NCBI RefSeq assembly: GCF_004339095.1
Contig: NZ_SMGQ01000013.1
Location: forward strand, 324,352-388,351
Direction: 5' to 3'
DNA from: Natranaerovirga hydrolytica
Lineage (GTDB): Bacteria; Bacillota; Clostridia; Lachnospirales; DSM-24629
Length of the DNA stretch: 64,000 nucleotides
In this document: in pieces, positions 52,740 through 60,479 of the stretch
How positions within the stretch are numbered: the stretch's first letter is position 1
Layout of the letters: each line of letters starts with the position of its first letter
Program-made: the position numbers and the translations under genes
The notes under the pieces: generated by a model
Told to the model about the DNA's origin: nothing
Databases searched by the model: none
The model's input: only the letters and a program-made list of their open reading frames with translations

Positions 52740-52779
52740 AATCAATAAAACTAAAGCTTTTGCTTTAGTTTTGTTGATT
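52740..52779. terminator. Bidirectional terminator overlapping a stop codon
   Basis: AAAACTAAAGC (52747-52757) pairs with GCTTTAGTTTT (52762-52772), extended by AATCAA/TTGATT. It ends leuS and overlaps the last codons of the convergent small gene. Confidence 0.85.
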
Positions 52780-53049
52780 CATCATATTCATCATATTCAT
52801 CATCATATCGATTTTGTTTTTTTCTTCTGGTGTTAAGTTGTCTTTTAAAGTTTCCATAATCACTTTGGTCTCATCATCTGTAAATTGCAATCCCATTTGT
52901 TTCATTTTCATGCCATAAGAAAATAATAGCTGGATTTTTTGTTCAGCGTTTTTAGTGCCCATTTCTTGAAACATTTCATTTAGGAAACTTAATTTTCTAG
53001 GATCAATATTTTTAAAAGCTTCTTGATTAGGAATATTTGAGTTATACAT
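52765..53049 (-). CDS. Small Met-rich protein of unknown family
   Basis: This 94-residue protein is soluble and I do not recognise it. It has a helical N-terminal part (RKLSFLNEMFQEMGTKNAEQKIQLL, named by its ends RKLSFL and QKIQLL) and a C-terminal NLTPEEKNKIDMMMNMMNMM. The L-[ST]-P-E-[EQ]-[KR]-x-x-[IM]-D pattern plus Met run recurs in the upstream gene. The start is ATG 53049, ten bases after GGAG, overlapping the previous gene's stop by eight bases (53042-53049), so the two are translationally coupled. A partner-protein or coat-assembly role is only a guess; the Met-rich amphipathic tail suggests self-assembly. Confidence 0.7.
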   Translation of the reverse strand: MYNSNIPNQEAFKNIDPRKLSFLNEMFQEMGTKNAEQKIQLLFSYGMKMKQMGLQFTDDETKVIMETLKDNLTPEEKNKIDMMMNMMNMMNQQN

Positions 53050-53746
53050 GATTATCATTCTCCTTATTTTCATTTTTGGTCATATTATTCATTTTCATCA
53101 TAGTACTAAACATATCCATCATATTTCTTTGTTCTGGACTGAGCATACCTTTTAGTCCTTCAATCATAGCATTATTCATATTTGGCGAATTTTGTGTTTG
53201 ATTAGAAGTATTATTGGTTTCTTGTTGTTCATTAGACGTATTGTTTTTATTAAAAGAAATGGTAGGGGTATCATTTGATACATGATCATTTGGTTTAGTA
53301 GATTTTTCTTTCGTTTGAGTTTCACGTTGGTGTTGATAATTGGTAAATAACTTATTAATATTCATCATATTTAAAAATATATCCACTACATTTTTATTAC
53401 AATCAGAGCAGACTTCTCTTATGTTTTGAAGCATGACTTCTTTATTGGTATTGGATAAATTTAATTGCTGGATATCTTTTACTTCTTCGCTATCGTATAA
53501 AGAAAAAGTGTTTTTTAGTTCTAGAAGTTTGACTAAAACAGCAATTTGTTTTTGGAGGTTATGCTCAAAAAAGGGAATAGCAGCTTTAAGTACTTTCATA
53601 TTTTCATTAGTCGTTACTTGATCAATGGCTAAAGAATTCATTAAATAGTTGGGTGCAGTTTGCGTTGTGTTTTCTTTTCCTATATTTAAAAGATTGTTTA
53701 TATTAAAATCAGTGCTATTTTCTTGGTCATTATATTGATCACTCAA
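53042..53746 (-). CDS. Hypothetical protein with Met-rich C-terminal motif
   Basis: This 234-residue protein is not recognised. It has a helical core (about 40-135) with one CxxC-like CSDCNKN, an Asn/Gln/Thr-rich low-complexity linker (about 140-200) and a C-terminal GMLSPEQRNMMDMFSTMMKM that matches the tail of the following gene. The start is TTG 53746, six bases after GGAGGA; the open frame extends 18 codons past the site. A SigE-like promoter match lies at 53789-53817. It is the first gene of a two-gene unit. The linker-plus-motif design suggests an assembling structural protein; function is unknown. Confidence 0.7.
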   Translation of the reverse strand: MSDQYNDQENSTDFNINNLLNIGKENTTQTAPNYLMNSLAIDQVTTNENMKVLKAAIPFFEHNLQKQIAVLVKLLELKNTFSLYDSEEVKDIQQLNLSNTNKEVMLQNIREVCSDCNKNVVDIFLNMMNINKLFTNYQHQRETQTKEKSTKPNDHVSNDTPTISFNKNNTSNEQQETNNTSNQTQNSPNMNNAMIEGLKGMLSPEQRNMMDMFSTMMKMNNMTKNENKENDNHV

Positions 53747-53788
53747 AAAAATCCTCCTTTCCAGACAATGATACACTCGTATAATATT

Positions 53789-53817
53789 ATTGTATGTCAA
53801 GGGTCTCTAAGATTTGA
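53789..53817 (-). promoter_or_regulatory. Possible SigE-type sporulation promoter
   Basis: On the minus strand, CATACAAT (53789-53796) matches the SigE -10 consensus exactly, with TCAAATC (53811-53817) 14 bp upstream, a partial match to the SigE -35 box. TTGACA overlaps the site, but no good vegetative -10 lies 17 bp from it. This is a single-site match only. Confidence 0.4.
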
Positions 53818-53962
53818 CTAATATATGAAATTAATAAAATTAATTTCTCAAATACTTTGAAAGTCGAGTAGGTCTTTGCGTTTTAACAAAAGGCAAAACA
53901 ATTAAGTTCATAAATCTGGGGTGAAAAAGTAAATCATCCATATGTTTTTTTAAAAAAAAGTT

Positions 53963-53990
53963 ACAATTTATAAATTGATTACATATATTG
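53963..53990 (+). promoter_or_regulatory. Possible SigK-type sporulation promoter
   Basis: AC (53963-53964), 17 bp, then CATATATTG (53982-53990), one base from CATAnnnTA. The geometry equals the better match at 54825-54852 on the other strand. It would serve the gene at 54019. Confidence 0.35.
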
Positions 53991-54018
53991 GATTAAGGAA
54001 TATTATATTGGAGAGCGT

Positions 54019-54525
54019 GTGGTGGAAGAAGAAAAAAAAGTTGAAGATATTGTAAAAATGATGACGGGACAACTGGATACGTCAGATATAATTAACGAAA
54101 TTGTAAACAGCATTAATAAGATTACCAAAGAAAAGTTTTTAGATAACATTAACTCAGTGGTATCAAGCTATAAAGAAAAAAGCATTCAACAATCCAACAA
54201 AGAAATCAATTTATTAAATGCAATGAAAGAGTTTGTACCTACTGAAAAAAAACAAGAGATTGATAAATTCACCAATTTATTTAGTGAATATAAGGCACTG
54301 ACGGGTATGATACAAGACTTTCAAAATGTTTCAATGAATACACAACAAAATCCAGAGGATAAAGGAAAAGTAAATAACAAAGAAATAATGAAGACAGAAT
54401 TAATAGAAGAAGAAAATACAATTTATGAAATAGACAAAGAATGTCAAGGAAGAGTGAACACAACAAATAATGGAACGGGAAGTATGCTTCCTTTATTACT
54501 TATTTTATTTTTAGGTATCAAATAA
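54019..54525 (+). CDS. Hypothetical protein with hydrophobic C-terminal tail
   Basis: This 168-residue protein is not recognised. It is mainly helical and charged (about 1-110), with EFVPTEKKQEIDKFTNLF resembling the P-[ET]-x-[KR]-x-x-[IM]-D motif of the two Met-rich proteins nearby. It ends GSMLPLLLILFLGIK, a short hydrophobic tail like that of the gene at 56445. The start is GTG 54019 (or GTG 54022) behind TTGGAGAG. It faces away from the Met-rich pair; a terminator at 54549 follows. It probably belongs functionally with its neighbours, on motif and tail similarity only. Confidence 0.65.
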   Translation: MVEEEKKVEDIVKMMTGQLDTSDIINEIVNSINKITKEKFLDNINSVVSSYKEKSIQQSNKEINLLNAMKEFVPTEKKQEIDKFTNLFSEYKALTGMIQDFQNVSMNTQQNPEDKGKVNNKEIMKTELIEEENTIYEIDKECQGRVNTTNNGTGSMLPLLLILFLGIK

Positions 54526-54548
54526 ACTATAAAAAACTTAGTAAAAGC

Positions 54549-54577
54549 TAAAACCCCCAATAAAGGGGGTTTTTTTA
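54549..54577. terminator. Bidirectional terminator
   Basis: AAAACCCCC (54550-54558) pairs with GGGGGTTTT (54565-54573), plus further Ts. It separates convergent genes. Confidence 0.88.
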
Positions 54578-54583
54578 AGTAAA

Positions 54584-54793
54584 TTAGCAAATACCGAATC
54601 CAGATCCACCTAATCCACCAGAGAACATTAAGATAATGATTAGTATGAAAAACATTGAATTATCTCCTGTTGCTCCCCCAGTTCCGCCAAATAATCCTCC
54701 GCAGCCGCCAGTGTTAAATAATAATAAGAAAAAGAATAAGAAGATAATGTTGGAACCTCCAAAACCAAAACTTGTTGAACTTACGTCACTCAT
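54584..54793 (-). CDS. Gly-rich small protein with two hydrophobic segments
   Basis: This 69-residue protein has FGFGGSNIIFLFFFLLLFN (first hydrophobic segment), a Gly-rich turn with one Cys (NTGGCGGLFGG), then NSMFFILIIILMF and a Gly tail ending FGIC. It is a clear paralogue of the product of 56123-56296. Such Gly-plus-hydrophobic small proteins recall YjcZ-type small sporulation membrane proteins, but I cannot equate them. GGAGG lies nine bases before ATG 54793. A close SigK-type promoter match is at 54825-54852, suggesting late mother-cell expression. Confidence 0.72.
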   Translation of the reverse strand: MSDVSSTSFGFGGSNIIFLFFFLLLFNTGGCGGLFGGTGGATGDNSMFFILIIILMFSGGLGGSGFGIC

Positions 54794-54824
54794 GAATTCA
54801 TTCCTCCAAAATTTGTTTTCAATT

Positions 54825-54852
54825 TATAATATGATAGTACGGCTTGTTTTGT
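54825..54852 (-). promoter_or_regulatory. SigK-type sporulation promoter match
   Basis: On the minus strand, AC (54851-54852), 17 bp, then CATATTATA (54825-54833), an exact CATAnnnTA. Bacillus SigK promoters have AC, 16-17 bp and CATAnnnTA. It is placed about 30 bp before the Gly-rich gene. Confidence 0.5.
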
Positions 54853-54933
54853 TGACTATTATTTAAAAATAAATAAATAAAAATTAAGTTTGTAGAATAG
54901 GATAGTAATAAATAAATGAATAAGGTGAGTGTT

Positions 54934-56088
54934 ATGAGAAATATGAATACAGAGGAGCTCATTCAAGTAATTGTAAGTGGCACTGATTTTAATGACGAGG
55001 AAAAGCAAATAAAAAACATTGGAAAAGTAAAATACAAACTACCGATGATTAATTCCTATGTAGTAGAAGTTCCAAAAAACAAAATTGGTCAATTAAGAAA
55101 TATCAAAGGGATTAAAAAAGTAGAGCAAGATACACACATTACGGCACAAATGAATTCAGCAAGAAAAGAAATTGGATGCCAATGGGCTTTGGATCAGGGC
55201 ATTACAGGTAAAGGAATAGGTATAGCCGTTCTGGATACTGGAATATATCCACATAAAGATTTTATAAGCAGAAGAAATAGAATTATTGCCTTTAAAGATT
55301 TTGTAAATGATTATAAAGATCCATATGATGATAACGGACACGGCACACATGTAGCTGGAATTGTGGGAGGGGATGGGTATAGTTCATCAGGAAAATATAT
55401 GGGGGTGGCACCGGATTGTAACATTATTGGGGTGAAAGTATTAGATGAAAAAGGCGCAGGGCATATTTCAGACGTATTAGCTGGTTTACAATGGGTAATA
55501 GATAATAAAAATAGGTACAATATTAAGGTGGTTAATATATCAGTAGGCACAGAAGATAAAGATAAAGAAGGTGAAACATCTGCATTGGTTAGAGGTGTGA
55601 ATGCGGCTTGGGATCATAATTTAGTAGTGGTGGTTGCAGCAGGGAATAATGGCCCCAAATCAATGTCTGTCACAACGCCTGGAATCAGCAGGAAAATTAT
55701 TACGGTGGGTTCATCGGATGACAAAGAAACAGTGGATATATTTGGTGCGTATATTAAGAATTATTCAGGAAGGGGTCCTACACAAGAATGTATTAAAAAG
55801 CCAGATGTTATAGCACCAGGTTCTAATATTGTTTCTTGTAACTCAGATGTGAAATACAGACCCAATGACAATCAATATGTAAAAGATGTTGGATATACAA
55901 CTAAGAGCGGTACATCAATGGCGACACCCATTATAGCAGGTGCCGTTGTGCTTTTGCAATCGGTTGATAGAAATATTAACAATAAAGAAGTTAAGCTTAA
56001 ATTGAAGAATTCTTCAGAAGATGCAGGATTTATACAAGAACATCAAGGCTGGGGAATGATTAATATTAAAAAATTTCTTGAAAGTTAA
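54934..56088 (+). CDS. Intracellular subtilisin-like serine protease (S8)
   Basis: This 384-residue protease has an I9-type propeptide (about 1-75, with VEVPKNKIGQLRNIKGIKKVEQD, named by its ends VEVPKN and VEQD) and a subtilisin domain. The triad is in order: Asp in AVLDTGIYPH, His in NGHGTHVAGIVGG, Ser in SGTSMATPIIAGA, with the oxyanion Asn in AAGNNGP. There is no signal peptide, so it acts inside the cell or mother cell. The start is ATG 54934 behind AAGGTGAGTGTT; the frame opens six codons earlier. It lies among the small unknown proteins and could process one of them, as proteases do in spore assembly; that is inference. Confidence 0.88.
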   Translation: MRNMNTEELIQVIVSGTDFNDEEKQIKNIGKVKYKLPMINSYVVEVPKNKIGQLRNIKGIKKVEQDTHITAQMNSARKEIGCQWALDQGITGKGIGIAVLDTGIYPHKDFISRRNRIIAFKDFVNDYKDPYDDNGHGTHVAGIVGGDGYSSSGKYMGVAPDCNIIGVKVLDEKGAGHISDVLAGLQWVIDNKNRYNIKVVNISVGTEDKDKEGETSALVRGVNAAWDHNLVVVVAAGNNGPKSMSVTTPGISRKIITVGSSDDKETVDIFGAYIKNYSGRGPTQECIKKPDVIAPGSNIVSCNSDVKYRPNDNQYVKDVGYTTKSGTSMATPIIAGAVVLLQSVDRNINNKEVKLKLKNSSEDAGFIQEHQGWGMINIKKFLES

Positions 56089-56116
56089 GGGCTTAGTTCA
56101 TAACGACTAAGCCCTT
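56087..56116. other. Perfect stem overlapping the protease stop codon
   Basis: AAGGGCTTAGT (56087-56097) pairs with ACTAAGCCCTT (56106-56116). There is no T run, so it may be a mRNA-end stem between convergent genes and not a classic terminator. Confidence 0.6.
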
Positions 56117-56122
56117 AAATGG

Positions 56123-56296
56123 TTAAAAACCTATGCTACTAAACACAATAAGAATTATTATTAAAACAAAAAACATACTGTTTTCTGCTAAAGCGTCTCC
56201 TTTTCCAAACATTCCGCCACCAGTATTAAACATTAATAAAAAGAAAAATAAAAAGAAAATATTTTGATTACCATAACCACCTACTGCACCAGCCAT
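56123..56296 (-). CDS. Gly-rich small protein with two hydrophobic segments, paralogue
   Basis: This 57-residue protein reads MAGAVGGYGNQNIFFLFFFL, then LMFNTGGGMFGKGDALAENSM and FFVLIIILIVFSSIGF, sharing the order N-x-I-[IF]-F-L-F-F-F-L-L-[LM]-F-N-T-G-G and N-S-M-F-F-[IV]-L-I-I-I-L with the product at 54584-54793. The start is ATG 56296 seven bases after AGGAGG; the frame opens six codons earlier. The two hairpin-like hydrophobic stretches suggest a membrane or coat-associated peptide. No family is recognised. Confidence 0.72.
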   Translation of the reverse strand: MAGAVGGYGNQNIFFLFFFLLMFNTGGGMFGKGDALAENSMFFVLIIILIVFSSIGF

Positions 56297-56444
56297 TTTT
56301 GGACCTCCTTTCAAAATTTAAATACTGTACTCATACTAATAAATGGGTTAAAGTTGGCAAATGGCAAAGCTAATAAGTGTTTGCCATTGTTCTTGAGTAT
56401 AGTACATATTATGAAAGAGCAAATAAAAATGTGATATGAATCCA

Positions 56445-56651
56445 TTATTTTTCATCAAATAATAATAAAAATAAAGTTAACATCATTAGACTTTCATTGT
56501 TAGGAGTATTATGTAAAGTATCCGTTTTTGGCAAAGGAGCTATTTTTTTTGAAAACCGTTGTGTATTTAATTTTTTTACTAAAGCGTCGTACCTTTTAAA
56601 TTCAATAGGAATGTCGTTAAGTAAATAATATTCTTTTAGTTTTTCATTCAT
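56445..56651 (-). CDS. Small hypothetical protein with hydrophobic C-terminal tail
   Basis: This 68-residue protein is not recognised. A charged helical part (NEKLKEYYLLNDIPIEFKRY) is followed by a basic, Pro-containing middle and the tail ESLMMLTLFLLLFDEK, comparable to the tail of the 54019 gene. The start is ATG 56651 behind AAAGGAGGCAGGCCA; the 35 upstream in-frame codons are AT-rich hydrophobic translation across the promoter region. The run GGAG-to-ATG is slightly long, which could lower translation. Confidence 0.62.
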   Translation of the reverse strand: MNEKLKEYYLLNDIPIEFKRYDALVKKLNTQRFSKKIAPLPKTDTLHNTPNNESLMMLTLFLLLFDEK

Positions 56652-56960
56652 TGGCCTGCCTCCTTTAATAAAAATATATTCATACAAGCTTGAAAAAATA
56701 CAAAAAAAGTATGAAACATAAAACTTTATCAATAAAGATAAAATGATTTGTAACAATAGTCACAAGGCGCGTCAAAAAAATAAAAAATGTGCATAACTAT
56801 GTGGATTATGTGGAAAAAATGAAAAAAATAAAAAACAATAGACAACAGACCAATAATTATCTAATAATAATACAATATTAGACAAAAAAACAAAAGAGTA
56901 CTCAAAGTTATTGGTTTGAGATAGAAAAAAAGATACAGCAGTACCACTTTGTTTTATTGT
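56652..56960. other. AT-rich intergenic stretch
   Basis: I see no gene, tRNA or strong hairpin. The minus-strand CATACTTT near 56710 resembles a sporulation -10 box for the small gene but lacks a clear partner. Confidence 0.4.
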
Positions 56961-56964
56961 TTGG

Positions 56965-56999
56965 TTGACAAAAAAGGTATAATTGTATACAATAATACC
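56965..56999 (+). promoter_or_regulatory. Operon promoter overlapped by a GntR-type palindrome
   Basis: TTGACA (56965-56970), a 17-bp spacer and TACAAT (56988-56993). The perfect 12-bp palindrome ATTGTATACAAT (56982-56993) includes the whole -10 box and is extended by GGTAT (56976-56980) and ATACC (56995-56999) into a 24-bp inverted repeat with one unmatched base per side. FadR/GntR proteins use such TTGTATACAA sites. The GntR gene at the operon's end is the natural candidate. Confidence 0.87.
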
Positions 57000-57097
57000 A
57001 CTAAAGTATAATTATAAATTAAAATGAATATAAATGTGGCTTAGCCACTTTTCTTATGTTTATAGAAAGTAAAACAATAAAATATAAGGAGGACAAT

Positions 57098-58474
57098 ATG
57101 TTTGGATTTAGCGAAAAAACAAATCTAATTGAGAGAAAAGAGACGGAATATCCGTTGCAAGATGTAAAAGAACCAAATTTATTTCGAAATTTATTTCCAT
57201 ATGACGAGCCACCAAAGATAGCTTTTAATCATAGGCTTGTTCCTATCAATATGCCGGACGAAATTTGGATAACAGATACAACCTTTCGAGACGGACAACA
57301 ATCAAGAGAACCATATGAAATTAAACACATCCTTAAAATCTTTGATTATCTAAACAAACTAAGTGGACCAAAAGGGATCGTTAAACAAAGCGAATTTTTC
57401 TTATACAGTAAAAAAGACCAAGATGCCGTATACAAGTGTTTAGAAAAAGGCTATGAATTTCCAGAAGTAACCAGTTGGATTAGAGCCTCAACAAAAGATT
57501 TTTCATTAGTAAAAGGTGTTGGATTAAAAGAAACAGGTGTGTTAGTCAGTTGTTCAGATTATCACATTTTTTACAAATTAAAAATGACAAGAAAACAAGC
57601 TTTAGAACATTATTTATCAATAATTAAAGAATGTATAGACGCAGGAATTAAACCGCGATGTCATTTAGAAGATATTACAAGGGCCGATTTTTATGGTTTT
57701 GTCGTTCCTTTTGTAAGAGAATTAATGAAGCTGATGGAAGAAACAGGTTTCCCTATAAAAATTAGAGCTTGTGATACAATGGGTTATGGTATTAGTATAC
57801 CAGGAACTGCTCTTCCAAGAAGTGTACCCGGTATTATATATGGGTTAAATCACCATGCAAGAGTGCCATCGGAATTAATTGAATGGCATGGACATAATGA
57901 CTTTTATCGAGCGGTACAAAATTCTTCAACAGCTTGGTTATACGGTAGTTCTTCTGTAAACTGTTCTTTATTTGGTATAGGTGAAAGAACAGGTAATACG
58001 CCTTTAGAAGCAATGGTATTTGAATATGCCCAATTTAGAGGTACATTAGACGGTATGGACCCAACAGTGATTACGGAAATAGCAGATTACTATGAAAAAG
58101 AAATCGGCTACACAATTCCTCCAAGAACACCATTTGTGGGAAAAGAATTTAATGTAACGCGCGCAGGCATTCATGCAGATGGCATATTAAAAAATGAAGA
58201 AATTTACAATATATTTGATACCAATTTATTATTAAACAGACCAGTAAAAGTATCCATCACCAACACATCAGGCATATCAGGCATTGCTCATTGGATTAAT
58301 GATTACTTTGGGTTAAAAGAAGATCAAGCAGTTGATAAAAAACATCCTTTAGTAATCAAAGTAAAAGAATGGGTAGACCAAGAATATGAAGGTGGTCGTG
58401 TAACAGCAATTGGCGATAAAGAATTAGAGAAAATTGTAGTAGAATATAGCAGAAAAGTGGGTTTCAATCTTTAA
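57098..58474 (+). CDS. Re-citrate synthase-like enzyme (isopropylmalate/homocitrate synthase superfamily)
   Basis: This 458-residue HMGL-like TIM-barrel protein has the metal/catalytic block ITDTTFRDGQQSREPYE, GIVKQSEFFLYSKKDQDA, EVTSWIRASTKDF, CHLEDITRADFYGFVVP and EWHGHNDFYRAV with the His-x-His metal pair, then GERTGNTPLE. The QSEFFLYS and HLEDITRAD blocks match what I remember of Clostridium kluyveri Re-citrate synthase, and aconitase plus isocitrate dehydrogenase follow, so citrate is the likely product, from acetyl-CoA and oxaloacetate. Automatic annotation may say 2-isopropylmalate or homocitrate synthase. No leuCD-like genes or regulatory LeuA domain are present. ATG 57098 follows AAGGAGGACAAT; 14 upstream codons are excluded. 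Confidence 0.85.
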   Translation: MFGFSEKTNLIERKETEYPLQDVKEPNLFRNLFPYDEPPKIAFNHRLVPINMPDEIWITDTTFRDGQQSREPYEIKHILKIFDYLNKLSGPKGIVKQSEFFLYSKKDQDAVYKCLEKGYEFPEVTSWIRASTKDFSLVKGVGLKETGVLVSCSDYHIFYKLKMTRKQALEHYLSIIKECIDAGIKPRCHLEDITRADFYGFVVPFVRELMKLMEETGFPIKIRACDTMGYGISIPGTALPRSVPGIIYGLNHHARVPSELIEWHGHNDFYRAVQNSSTAWLYGSSSVNCSLFGIGERTGNTPLEAMVFEYAQFRGTLDGMDPTVITEIADYYEKEIGYTIPPRTPFVGKEFNVTRAGIHADGILKNEEIYNIFDTNLLLNRPVKVSITNTSGISGIAHWINDYFGLKEDQAVDKKHPLVIKVKEWVDQEYEGGRVTAIGDKELEKIVVEYSRKVGFNL

Positions 58475-58529
58475 AAGATATGTTAAAATAGAATAGTTCA
58501 AAGGAATATTAAACTTAGGAGGTTAGACA

Positions 58530-60455
58530 ATGGGACTTAATTTAACACAAAAAATTTTAAAAGACCATTTAGTTGAAGGAGAATTGAATGTAGGATCAGA
58601 AATAGGCATAAAAATTGATCAGACATTAACTCAAGATTCAACAGGAACAATGGCTTACTTACAATTAGAAGCTATGGAGATTGATCAGGTAAAAACAAAA
58701 AAATCTGTAGCATATATTGACCATAATATGTTACAACAAAGCTTTGAAAATGCAGATGACCACAAATATATTCAAACAGTAGCACATAAACACGGTGTGT
58801 ATTTTTCAAAGCCAGGTAATGGTATCTGTCATCAAGTGCATTTAGAACGTTTTGGTGTGCCAGGAGAAACATTATTAGGATCAGATAGTCATACACCAAC
58901 TAACGGTGGTATTGGTATGATTGCTATAGGTGCAGGTGGACTAGATGTTGCTGTAGCTATGGGGGGCGGAACATATTTTATTAATATGCCTAAAGTCGTT
59001 AATGTGCATTTAACAGGTCAATTAAAACCATTTGTAACAGCAAAAGATATTATTCTTGAAGTTCTAAGACGATTAACTGTAAAAGGTGGCGTTGGTAGGG
59101 TCATTGAATACACTGGTGAAGGCATTCGTTCTTTAAGTGTGCCAGAACGTGCAACCATTACAAATATGGGAGCAGAACTTGGGGCAACAACATCTATTTT
59201 TCCAAGTGATGACATTACAAAAGAATTTTTAAAAGCTCAAGATAGAGAAAGTGATTGGAAAGAATTGCTTCCAGATACAGATGCAACTTATGATGAAGTG
59301 GTTGAAATCAATTTAGATGAATTAGAACCATTAGTAGCATTGCCACATAGTCCAGATGCAGTTGAGAAAGTTTCAGAAGTAGCAGGAATTAAAGTGGATC
59401 AAGTGGCTATTGGTAGCTGTACAAACAGTTCATATATGGATTTAATGAAAGTAGCAAAAATATTAAAAGGAAAAACAGTGCACAAAGATGTCAGTTTAGT
59501 TATTGCACCAGGCTCTAAGCAAGTATTAAATATGATTGCAGAAAATGGCGCATTAGGGGATATTATTGCATCGGGTGCAAGAATATTAGAATCTGGTTGT
59601 GGCCCATGTATTGGTATGGGACAAGCACCAGCAAATAACGCTGTATCCTTAAGAACATTTAATAGGAACTTTAAAGGACGCTGTGGTACAACTTCAGCAG
59701 GGGTATACTTATTAAGTCCAGAAACGGCTGCAATTAGTGCCATAACTGGAGAGCTGACAGATCCAAGAGCAGTAGAAGGTAATATTGAAGTACCAATGCC
59801 AGAGCGTTTCTTAATCAATGATAATTTAATTGTAGACCCTTCAACAAATCCAGAAGAAGTGGAAGTTGTTAAAGGACCTAATATTAAGCCTTTCCCATTA
59901 AACGAAGCATTAAAAGAAACGGTAGAAGGAAAAGCTTTAATTAAAGTAGAAGACAATATAACAACAGATCATATTATGCCTTCAAATGCTAGTTTATTAC
60001 CTTATAGATCCAATATACCTCATTTAGCAAACTACTGTTTAACGCCTTGCGATCCTGAATTCCCATCAAGAGCAAAAGAAAATAATGGTGGAATGGTTAT
60101 TGGTGGAGATAATTATGGACAAGGTTCAAGTAGAGAGCATGCAGCTTTAGCACCATTATACTTAGGCATTAAAGCTGTAATTGTAAAAAGTTTTGCAAGA
60201 ATTCATAAAGCAAACTTAATTAACTCAGGTATATTACCATTAACATTTGTGAATGTTGATGATTATGATAAAATTGATGTAGACGATGTATTAGAAATTG
60301 ATAATGCAATTGACCAAGTTAAAAATGGAGAAGTCATCGTAACCAATAAAACAAAAAATGAAACATACACAACAAGCATTGATTTAACAGAAAAAGAAAA
60401 GAACATTATCTTAGTAGGTGGAAAAATTAATTTTATTAAAAAGCAAAATGCTTAA
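58530..60455 (+). CDS. acn: Aconitate hydratase
   Basis: This 641-residue enzyme interconverts citrate and isocitrate. The [4Fe-4S] ligands are visible: Cys in IGSCTNSSYMDLM and the pair in SGCGPCIGMGQAP. Other conserved blocks are LLGSDSHTPTNGGIGM, EDNITTDHIMPSNASLLPYRSN (ends EDNITTDH and LPYRSN) and GGDNYGQGSSREHAALAP, the swivelling-domain motif. It is the shorter clostridial/mitochondrial-like form, not the 890-residue AcnA. TTAGGAGGTTAGACA precedes the ATG; it starts 55 bp after the synthase gene and ends 24 bp before the dehydrogenase, in one operon. Confidence 0.95.
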   Translation: MGLNLTQKILKDHLVEGELNVGSEIGIKIDQTLTQDSTGTMAYLQLEAMEIDQVKTKKSVAYIDHNMLQQSFENADDHKYIQTVAHKHGVYFSKPGNGICHQVHLERFGVPGETLLGSDSHTPTNGGIGMIAIGAGGLDVAVAMGGGTYFINMPKVVNVHLTGQLKPFVTAKDIILEVLRRLTVKGGVGRVIEYTGEGIRSLSVPERATITNMGAELGATTSIFPSDDITKEFLKAQDRESDWKELLPDTDATYDEVVEINLDELEPLVALPHSPDAVEKVSEVAGIKVDQVAIGSCTNSSYMDLMKVAKILKGKTVHKDVSLVIAPGSKQVLNMIAENGALGDIIASGARILESGCGPCIGMGQAPANNAVSLRTFNRNFKGRCGTTSAGVYLLSPETAAISAITGELTDPRAVEGNIEVPMPERFLINDNLIVDPSTNPEEVEVVKGPNIKPFPLNEALKETVEGKALIKVEDNITTDHIMPSNASLLPYRSNIPHLANYCLTPCDPEFPSRAKENNGGMVIGGDNYGQGSSREHAALAPLYLGIKAVIVKSFARIHKANLINSGILPLTFVNVDDYDKIDVDDVLEIDNAIDQVKNGEVIVTNKTKNETYTTSIDLTEKEKNIILVGGKINFIKKQNA

Positions 60456-60479
60456 TTATAAAAACTAAGGAGGATTATA

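Noticed and set aside
57098-58474. Annotation as 2-isopropylmalate synthase of leucine synthesis
   Set aside because: There is no LeuA regulatory domain, no leuBCD neighbours, and aconitase and isocitrate dehydrogenase follow directly. Citrate formation is the more economical reading.
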